Below, in pieces: positions 56,520 through 64,000 of a stretch of DNA of 64,000 bases. The stretch is from Adiantum capillus-veneris (Eukaryota > Streptophyta > Polypodiopsida > Polypodiales > Pteridaceae). Numbering within the stretch: position 1 is the stretch's first letter; each line of letters opens with the position of its first letter. The position numbers and the translations under genes are program-made. The stretch spans positions 151,247,057 to 151,311,056 of the forward strand of contig CM043952.1 of the NCBI GenBank assembly GCA_014529385.2, in the 5' to 3' direction. The notes beneath the pieces were generated by a model that was not told the DNA's origin, ran no database searches, and saw nothing but the letters and a program-made list of their open reading frames with translations.

Positions 56520-56960
56520 AAAATATTGCAAAAGTTGGCTATTTAGAGCCATTCCAATTGTTTGGATTAAAAGTTGTATACATGCTAGCTCATAGCTTGG
56601 TCAAAAAATAATTTTTTCATTTTGAGCTAGTGTTTGCCCAACTTTTTTGAGCTTTCAAGTACAGAATTTGGCTATTGAGAGCCATTCATTTTCATTTCAT
56701 CAAGTTGTAGTCATCTCTAGCTCATAGATTGCTCTAAAAATTGTAAAACTTCATGTGAGCTAGTTGTTAGCCAACTTTTTGAAAATCTTTAAATTGTAAA
56801 ATTTGGCTTTCAAGAGCCACTTCATTTCATTCAAAAGTTGTATTATTTTCAGCTCTTAGCTTGTTTTAAATTCCATATTTCAAGTGAGCTAGAAACTAAT
56901 TAACTTTGAATCATGTATGAGAGATGGTAAAAATTGCAAAATTTGCTTATGTAGAAGCAT
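56520..56960. repeat. Tandem repeat, about 134-bp unit, 3-4 copies
   Basis: TTGGCTATTKAGAGCCATT-like landmark at 56536, 56669, 56803 and weakly at about 56942; each unit also has AAGTTGTA, then TAGCTCATAG and GTGAGCTAG. Diverged, non-coding. Confidence 0.85.
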
Positions 56961-58384
56961 TTTATCTCTCTCATTGTTGATATGTATGCATAAATTTTCT
57001 ATCAAAGAGCATCATGTGCATAACCAAAGGCATTTTTTTCCCTTGGATTTTTTTCCTTTGGCAAAATCTGGTATGCAAGACCCTAGCTTTAGTTTTCATT
57101 AATGTTTTTGTGTGTTTTTGGCTTTCAATAAAAGGCCTTTGGAGCTTGTGTTTACACTTAGCTTCAAATCAACTTCTTTTGCAAATAAAAAGATCAAGAG
57201 ACTTCTCTACACAAAGGGGATGCTTGCTCAAGGATGCACAAAGAGCATGAATAGGTGTAATCCTTCTCCTCTTTTATTCATCTTTCCATTCTCTTACTTG
57301 GCTTAAGTGAAATTTTGCCTCTAAGCTATGGTTTTTCTATGTTCAAAAGCTAGGCATACTAAAGTTTCAACACTTTGTGAAAATTAAATCATCAAAAAAT
57401 TAATTTTTATGTGTGATAATCATAGGTAATTGGCCTTGGCCTTAGGTTAATATAAGTTCATTTTTCATTAGTCCTAGACTCTTAGTGAAAGTCTTAATAC
57501 TCCATTCATTTTTAACATGACCTAGGGCTATGATTAGGCTTTAGTCCTTTAGTCCAATTTCCATTAGCATCTCAAGTTGAAAGCAATAAAAATGTGCCAG
57601 AAAAGGAATCAATGAAGCAACAAATTGTCAAGAAAAAGTAGCAAAAATGCTACTAGACACATGAAAAGAAAATCTCTATGTTATGTTGTGTCTATGTGAG
57701 GCCTAGCGCCTTATTGGAAATTGGAAAGCAAGGGGAATCACCTTGGCTCGCTTGGTCAAGGCCCTAAACCGATGCCCTAGGCTCATAGGGGTTAGCCGTT
57801 GCCTTGGTAGGCTAGTAGGCTTTGGAACACCTTCTTGAGGGTTCAAGGAGCCAAGAGTCGCACCTAGACTTACCTTGGGGTGGTAGCTTTGTATTGTGCT
57901 TTACTTTTTTGAATGAATGACAAAAATAAAACTTCCAAGAGCTTCAAAAAAGCTGTGACAATGTACTAATAGATTAGGAGCTTTTTTATAGCTCGTAGAC
58001 ATGATAGACTTAAATGATTTATTAAGATTGTTCACATAGTTTTAAGGCTAGTAAGTTTATGAACTTGCATTAGCCTAGGATCATAATTGATTGCTTCTGT
58101 TTCATGCATAAAACTGAAATTTCAAGTGATTTAATCTTCACAATATTATAGGTGTTTTTTTTGCTTTATGTTGTCTAGTTTTTTACTATGATTCACCCAT
58201 CTTTTAGAAGCAAAAAATTCACTTTGCATGATTGTTCATTGTACTTCATGTTTTTTATCCTTGTTGGCCTTTGATTCTCATTACTTGTTCTTATAACTTG
58301 AAGCTCAATCTTTCTTCCCTAGACCTGCTTTATACCATTTCATCGTGTTTTGCTTCACCGGCACACGAGGACATGCGCCAAATT
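56961..58384. other. Unassigned DNA
   Basis: T-rich; short frames with Phe/Leu-rich content only. A GC-richer patch at 57690-57890 has no recognised feature. By position it may be the 3' non-coding end of a retroelement that finishes at the PPT 58385. Confidence 0.4.
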
Positions 58385-58500
58385 AGGAAGGGGGGAATGT
58401 TAGGAGCGGCTAACACAGGCTACACCGAATGTGCAACAAGCAGGAGATATCTATGGTTGTCTCAACTGATATGGTGTCACACATACTAAATAATCCTTCC
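58385..58500 (+). mobile_element. Polypurine tract and LTR start
   Basis: AGGAAGGGGGGAA (58385-58397), identical to the copy B tract, is followed by TGTTAGGAGCGGCTAACAC at 58398. The LTR soon runs into unrelated minus-strand integrase sequence, so it is truncated. Confidence 0.65.
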
Positions 58501-58713
58501 CTTAAACAAAGAAGGTGGAGGACCATCCATATCTATAGTACATTAGTATATTCACAAAAGTGAGTAGGGGAGCCACAGACATGCAAGAAATTGTCCTCCC
58601 CTTGATCCAAGACTTTGTCTTCATCCTTTTCAAGGTTGAATTTTTGTTTTTCTTTGTTGCTACTGCTACTATTTGGGCATCTTGATGGTGAATTTCCTTT
58701 GACATTGTAGTTG

Positions 58714-58950
58714 CTACAAATAGAAATTTTTAGAGAAACGGCCTGGTTTACCGCAAGCCTTGGCCAAAGCTTTGATGATAGGAGGATGCCCTCTTTCACT
58801 TTTTCCATTGCCTTCAGGGTTGTAAGCTGTAGTAAGAGAAAGCTTGATTCCTAATTTGGAAAAGAACTCCCTTACTTCTTCGGCATCCAGTTCACCTCTG
58901 TCTGTTTCCAACTCACTTTGTATAAGTCTTGGGCTCACATGGAGTTCCAA
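58714..58950 (-). pseudogene. Orphan integrase core fragment, different family
   Basis: Minus strand: ETDRGELDAEEVREFFSKLG, then TTAYNPEGNGKSERGH and IIKALAKACG. TDRG supplies an Asp and NGKSE a Glu, 34 residues apart, close to the D35E rule. The AYNPEGNGKSERGH style differs from the integrases of the other elements here. Flanking frames at 58502-58808 and 58935-59165 have no recognised motifs. Confidence 0.65.
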
Positions 58951-59149
58951 AGTTGTATATGATAGCTTAGAGGGCTCAAGCTTAAACCCATAGTAGAAGG
59001 GATTGTGGTGAAAGCCCTTAAAAGGAAGCCTTTAGGCAAGGAGGCTTCATTCTTGAGTATCCACTCTTGAAGATCCACTTTTGAGAGCTCCCTCTCTCTA
59101 GAGTGTTCACTCTTTGGCCTAGCCTTAAGCTTAATGCCCATGCTTAAGA

Positions 59150-59775
59150 GGCTAGTGCTAACCATTGTAATTAGAGTAAGCTCTTCTTGATTAATCTAAT
59201 TCTTATTTTCTCAGTAGTCTACTTCTTCTCTACATTTCATCTTGTCATGAAGTAGTATTACACTATTAAAATTCTAGATTTGAGAGATGTATGTACTTCT
59301 TGCTATAGCCACTCTTATCTCTCTACGAGCAATTGATTTGTGATATTTACCATCACAAATTAGGTTGATTAAGTTGGGTCTTAATCTTGTAATTTGTGTG
59401 TATGCCCTATTCTTTGCTTGTGTGTAGATAGGTTTTATGAAGCTCTAGCACCATTCACCTCGTGTGTGTAGCTATTGATGAAGTGCCGTAATTGACATGT
59501 GGTAATTAGTGTGTGCTTATCATTAGTGTGCTTGGGGTTTCTAGTCTATGGCAAGTTGGACTTTGGTGGGCTTGATGTGTGTAGGAGTTGTTTGATTAGT
59601 GATTAGAGTAGATTTAGAGTTAGTTTTGCCATGGCTAATCTCTACTTGCAATGGAGAGGTGATCTCTTGAATCCTCTATTCCATTCATCCGATTCTTGCG
59701 CTTCCATGCCCTAGCCGGGTTGTCGATCCACGAATTTGATAATTTTGTGTGGGTTGCGATTAGGGCGTGCTACAA
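59150..59775 (+). mobile_element. LTR fragment related to the copy M LTR
   Basis: 59690-59775 (CTTCCATGCCCTAGCCGGGT, then TTGATAATTTTGT) matches the inner end of the copy M LTR in the opposite orientation, and GTGTGTAGTTAGTGTGTGC-like text upstream also agrees. The boundaries are not defined and no PBS follows. Confidence 0.5.
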
Positions 59776-60239
59776 CGCCTCCCTACAGCTTGCATGTAGC
59801 TTCCATGGGTTTAAATAGCTAGAGAGAGGGATGATTAGGTATCTCACATGCACAAACAATTGGGAAAAGTCATTTTCAAAGTCCGCTGCATTTTTGCATT
59901 TCAAAAACGTTATGGACTTTGAAACACTTTGTCCGCAAGTTGTTTGCGCATGTGAGCGGGCAAATAGCTTGCATGTAGTGGTTGAAGAGTTCTTTCAAGA
60001 ATAGCTTCTTTATTGTGCTCTGGCTACTGTAGAGTGCTTTGAAGAAGAGCTTCTTTATTGTGCTCCTTGCTCAGTATCTCTTCATAGTAAGAGAGCTCGC
60101 AGCCACCACCATATGAATCCGTTCAGAATATGCGACGAATGTGAGGATGCAGTCACTCAGGTGAAATGTATGCACTGCTCGAGAAAAGAGTATATGTTCA
60201 AAAATGTGTGTGGTTTATGTATATGTGTATTTAGGTTAT
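59776..60239. other. Unassigned DNA
   Basis: Contains a TATA-like TTTAAATAG at 59808 and a local duplication of GAAGAGYTCTTT...TTTATTGTGCTC text (about 59986-60065). No gene. Confidence 0.4.
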
Positions 60240-61168
60240 GTACATGACCAATAAAGATGATATTATAGCCCGGTGGTCCTAATCTCCGTGCACCGTCCAA
60301 TCGAGGTGTGCGGGGATCAAGCATGAATAGAGATGTTGAGGTAGGTTACGCTAGCTATGGCATGGCTTTATCTAAACAAGAGGCAAAGGGGGTTTGCCTC
60401 CTACATGGATTGTCATGTAGACATGGGTTTCTAGATTTGTTGCATCCACAAATATAGGAATTGATCAATAAAGAAGAGATTATAGCCCCGTGGTCCTCAT
60501 CTTCATGCACCTCTACCGAGGTGTGCGGGGATCATGCATGGCTAGAGAATGTGAGGTAGTTAATAGTGTGATCTTTGGATCTTTGGATGGTTTGCTACAA
60601 AGCCCTGCATATTATCTGGGGATTGGGCATGGCTAGAGAATCTGAGGTAGGTTACGCTAGCTATGGCATGGCTTGAATGAGGCAAAGGGGTTTTCTCCGC
60701 TGCATGGATTGTCATGTAGACGTGTGTATATAGATTTGTCACACCCACAAATATAGGAATTGACCAATAAAGATGAGATTATAACCCGATGATCCTGATC
60801 TCTACGCACCTCTACAACGAGGTGTGTGGGGATCGGGCATGGCTAGATAATGTGAGGTAGTTTAGAGTGTGATCTTTGGATCTTTGAATGGTGTGCTATG
60901 GAGCCTTGCAGATTATGTGGGGATCCGGCATCGCTAGAGAGTTTGAGGTGGTTTACACTAACTAGGTCATGGCTTGAGCTAAACAAGGGACAAAGGGGCT
61001 TTGCCCGCTACATGGATTGTCATGTAGATGTGGGTGGTCATGTAGACGTGGGTGTGAAGATTTGTCGTACCCACAAATATAGGAATTGACCAATAAAGAC
61101 AAGATTATAATCCGATGGTCCTGATCTCGGTGCATCTCTAGATCGAGATGTGCACGGATTGGGCATGG
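60240..61168. repeat. Tandem array, 0.2-0.33-kb units with an inner duplication
   Basis: CCAATAAAGA-type landmark at 60250, 60465, 60762 and 61090 (spacing 215, 297, 328). Each unit has GATTATARCCCGRTGGTCCT, then a hairpin of the GCACCTC...GAGGTGTGC type, then GGGATC, GGCATGGCTAGAGAATGTGA and GGATTGTCATGTAGA. In the second and third units the GGCATGGCTAGA segment is itself duplicated about 100 bp apart, explaining the longer period. Confidence 0.92.

Positions 61169-61170
<2 letters not shown>

Positions 61171-61252
<82 letters not shown>
61171..61252. repeat. (GT)26(GA)15 compound microsatellite
   Basis: An unbroken GT run passes directly into a GA run; it interrupts the fourth unit of the preceding array. 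Confidence 0.97.
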
Positions 61253-61254
<2 letters not shown>

Positions 61255-61861
61255 AGAAGAAAGAGAGAAAGAGTAAATTTATGTTTAATTTAGGGTTCAG
61301 GGTATTCACAGTCATTATGAGTAATAACAATGATGTGGGGCCGTCCGATCAAGATGCCTATCTCGCAACAAAACACCATTTTAGATAATTTGGGAAAATC
61401 CCGTTTCCCAAATTCTAAATGTGTATGCTAGGATTGTGTTATTTAATGATTTCTAAGCTCTAGTTACCTTTAATTTAGATATGATTGTATGAGTCTATTT
61501 TAATTTCTCTACTATAAAATTTAAGAATAAACCGTTCCAATATAGTTTTTGGAAAGAGGATTTGTATGACATCAGTGCTTTTCAAAATTCAACAAATTCT
61601 TCTAGAAGTAGCTTCTCAAACAATGAGGTGTCAAAAAAACCAATTGATATGATTTTAAAGCAGCATATAGATTGATTACAGCAATTAAAAAAGATAATAT
61701 AAAGGCAAATACTATTAAACACTCTTGTCATAATTTGGTGACCTTAATCCATGGATAACAAAATACTTGGTCATGGTTTTGTAGCATGCTATCAAGTTTT
61801 AAATACACGATAATTTAAACAACATTCCAACTAATATTTCACACTTAAAAAGTCAAAACAA
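61253..61861. other. Unassigned DNA
   Basis: AT-rich, no gene. GAGGTGTCAAAAAAACCAAT near 61626 resembles hairpin-bearing text at 62738 and 62918. Confidence 0.4.
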
Positions 61862-62455
61862 TACTATATAGTATCCTATGGCTATAAGAGCATGAGATGC
61901 CATCTATTGCACCTATGGCCTTAAGGCCATATGGTGCTCTTTGTAGACATGTCTATGACTTTAATATGTCTCTTTATGACCTCAAGGCCATAGGGTTAGG
62001 ATTGTTAGCTGGTCCCAACGTATAAAGAGGTCCAGTCCTTCAAAGCCATATGGGACTTTATTATGTGTCACCCTATGTCCCTAAGGCTGTAGATTGTCTT
62101 AGGGCCACAAGATGTTGTTTATGCCAATAAGAAACCCTTCTATGCTCTATGTTGGCACACTATGTCCCCAGGCGCATAAGGTGTGCCTCGTATGCTAGTT
62201 AGAAACCCTTTATTCTATATGTTGTCACCATATGGCCTTAGACCATAGGGTGCCCTCTGTGCTAGTAAGAAATCCTCTATACTCTGTGTTTGCACCCTAT
62301 GGACCTAGGGCCACAAGGTACCCTCTATGCTAGTAAGAAATCCTCTACGCTCAATATTGAGACCATGTGGCCCCAAAGCCATAGGATATCCTCTATGGTA
62401 GTGAGAAAAACCCTCTATGATCTATGTTCACAAACAATTAAAAAATCTAAACAAT
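61862..62455. repeat. Tandem array, about 68-bp unit with palindromic core
   Basis: GCTAGTAAGAAACCCTCTAT-like landmark at 62123, 62194, 62261, 62329 and 62397 (period 71, 67, 68, 68). Each unit carries CCTATGGCC...GGCCATA; the first has a perfect palindrome TATGGCCTTAAGGCCATA at 61914-61931. The array is bracketed by a direct repeat (ATAGTATCCTATGGC, 61868 and about 62462). Confidence 0.9.
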
Positions 62456-63214
62456 ACTATAGAGTATCCTATGGCCCTAAGACCATAAGATGTCATCTAT
62501 TGCACCTATAATTCCATTTGGTATTTTATTTAACTATACAAATTTAGATGAAGCACTTACTTAGATAAACTATCATATTCTAACTTTGAAATTATTTCTT
62601 AACATAAAACTACAATATAAAAACTCCTAATATAAGTTTGTGCCAAAGAATCAATGTTAAGATAAAGATTTTTTACATCAAGTACATGCTTTAAAACTTC
62701 ACTCAAAGGTTTTAGAGATGGTGTCTCAAAAAAAGGAGGTGTTTAAAAACACCTTTTGATGTGAATAATACGAATTGTATACATTGATTATGTCAAAATA
62801 GTATAAAGTATAAACATAAATATTACCACCAACTTGACAGTTTCATAAAAATGATGGTCTTCATCGCATGTACAATAAAAGACTAACTAGAAAGAGTATG
62901 ATATCTCCAAGATTGAGGGTGTTCAAAAAACACCGTTTTGTAACACTACCAAATGTCAAGAAATTCTGATTGTTTGGATCACTTAATAAAGACAATTAAT
63001 AAGAAGAAAAAGTTAACAATACCATAGAAGCATCAAACAATGAAACCAAAGAACTTGAATGAGAGAAGTCTCCTGACAATAGGATGCACTCCATTAAAAA
63101 AACAGCTTAAAGATGTTTCAAGATATCCCACAACATTCCATCAAGTTTAAATTTTGAAAAGTACACATTGCCAAGTACTTGGTAGATGCTATTTAGAATA
63201 CTTAACTAGTACAC
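62456..63214. other. AT-rich DNA with two similar hairpins
   Basis: GGTGTTTAAAAACACC at 62738-62753 and GGTGTTCAAAAAACACC at 62918-62934 are near-identical inverted repeats 180 bp apart. No gene; this is the 3' flank of the minus-strand gene that ends at 63215. Confidence 0.5.
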
Positions 63215-64000
63215 TTAAAATGGCCTCCTTCTCTTGAGATTTTGAGTCCTTTGAGACATATAACATTGCATTACATAGTGAGTCTCAGGATCAGGATGGA
63301 ACATTACAAAATTTCTTATGGTATAGTCTCTCTTGTCTTTAGCATACAACCATCCACATAACCTAGGAACAATTTCATCTTTTAAAAAACTTTGAAGCAA
63401 TTGAGTAGGTTGGTTCCAAAACTTTGGAAAAATCATATAAGTTCCTTGCATATTCCACATCACTCGATATGGACTATCATCAAATATTATACTGTTGCCC
63501 CCATCTAAATAATCAAATAGCTTCCATATGGTCGAAAGATTTTTTTGATAGGATCTTTTGTAACCGATCATGAAATTTGAATTTTGGCAGCACCGGTTAT
63601 CCATAATCATCTTGAATTTGTGACTTTGTGTAGGAAAACAGGTCTTGATTATGTGTTGAGCTTTTTGTAAACGATGGTAGCTCCAAATCCAAACCTCAAA
63701 GAACTCAAAGCAAAATCTTAAGAAATACTCGGCATCTGGACGCACCACATACACCTCATTGTTATCTTCTACAATGCACATGTACTTGGTTCAAGTTGGC
63801 CTTGATTGAAGCTCAAATGTTGCAAGAAGCACACCCTCTAAATCCAAGATAAGCGTTCTTTTTTCCTGTTTGAAAGATGTTGGTAGATAATGAAACCATT
63901 GCTCTTGGTTTGAATGTGATATTTGATGTAATACGAAAGGGAGCTCCCCTATTTTGTGATAATCTAATAGCAAAACATTTTTTCTTAGAAGCCCTGAAAT
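63215..64000 (-). pseudogene. FCP1/NIF-like phosphatase domain gene, partial, one in-frame stop
   Basis: The minus frame is open from the window edge through TLILDLEGVLLATFE (HAD motif I, about 63850-63820) to a TGA at 63791-63793, then continues in the same frame: VVRPDAEYFLRFCFEFFEVW, NLSTIWKLF and SIIFDDSPYRVMW, ending SQRTQNLKRRRPF at 63215. This is the order of an FCP1-homology domain (CTD phosphatases, NLI-interacting factors). The usual DxDx(T/V) start is DLEGV, with Glu for the second Asp, so catalysis is doubtful. Some plant NIF-like proteins also vary here. The 5' end lies outside the window. The TGA could be a null mutation or could lie beside an unseen intron. Confidence 0.72.

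Noticed and set aside
45004-58500. LTR starts at 45004 and 58398 as the two LTRs of one 14-kb element
   Set aside because: Only about the first 20-30 bases agree; two LTRs of one element should match along their length.
60962-61388. Cys/Val and Arg/Glu or Thr/His repeat frames
   Set aside because: Product of the (GT)n(GA)n microsatellite.
60240-62455. Regular repeats as a possible CRISPR array
   Set aside because: Units are long, diverged and adjoining, with no unique spacers, and the context is a plant genome.

Overview
The window looks like repeat-dominated nuclear DNA of a land plant with a large genome. It holds remnants of three plant-type Ty3/gypsy lineages, a Ty1/copia scrap, a foldback MITE, long microsatellites ((TA)n, (CT)n, (GT)n, (GA)n, poly-C) and several tandem arrays. 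Only one stretch, at the right edge on the minus strand, looks like a host gene: an FCP1/NIF-like phosphatase domain. The species cannot be named from the sequence. Nearly every retroelement ORF is broken by stops, frameshifts or deletions, many of the C-to-T or G-to-A kind expected in old methylated repeats.

Layout. 0-5.6 kb: a + strand Tat-lineage Ty3/gypsy element (gag, PR, RT, degenerate RNase H, a second archaeal-type RNase H, INT). 5.6-7.5 kb: a C-rich compound microsatellite block. 7.5-13.4 kb: copy B of an unusual Ty3/gypsy family without RT or INT. 13.45-20.43 kb: a minus-strand chromovirus with both LTRs, PBS, PPT, chromodomain and a perfect 5-bp target duplication. 20.63-27.40 kb: a second minus-strand chromovirus of the same family. 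27.4-31.5 kb: mostly unassigned DNA. 31.66-32.6 kb: a Ty1/copia RT/RNase H remnant. 32.9-39.3 kb: minus-strand pieces of Ty3/gypsy (copy M) with a tRNA-Asp-type PBS and an LTR. 39.5-45.0 kb: an unrecognised decayed coding block, a TATA-type promoter, an array of about 152-bp repeats and a short ORF. 45.0-54.3 kb: copy E, the best-preserved member of the unusual family, with a 5' LTR, PBS, N-terminal extension, gag, zinc knuckles, protease 1, a 214-bp MITE, an RNase H tail, integrase, then a second retropepsin-like domain and a WxPK-motif tail. 54.3-63.2 kb: AT-rich DNA, LTR fragments, an orphan integrase scrap and three more tandem arrays. 63.2-64 kb: the NIF-like gene.

Main lead: in copy E a second aspartic-protease-like domain (DTG motif, then ILGIP) lies downstream of integrase, in addition to the usual protease between gag and pol. 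Copy B carries recognisable relatives of protease 1, the post-protease domain, protease 2 and the tail in the same order. This suggests a real family architecture rather than a chance rearrangement. A second point is the chromovirus pair: the deletions in the two copies are complementary (one lost PR and RT, the other lost gag), and the LTR length classes pair between elements rather than within them.
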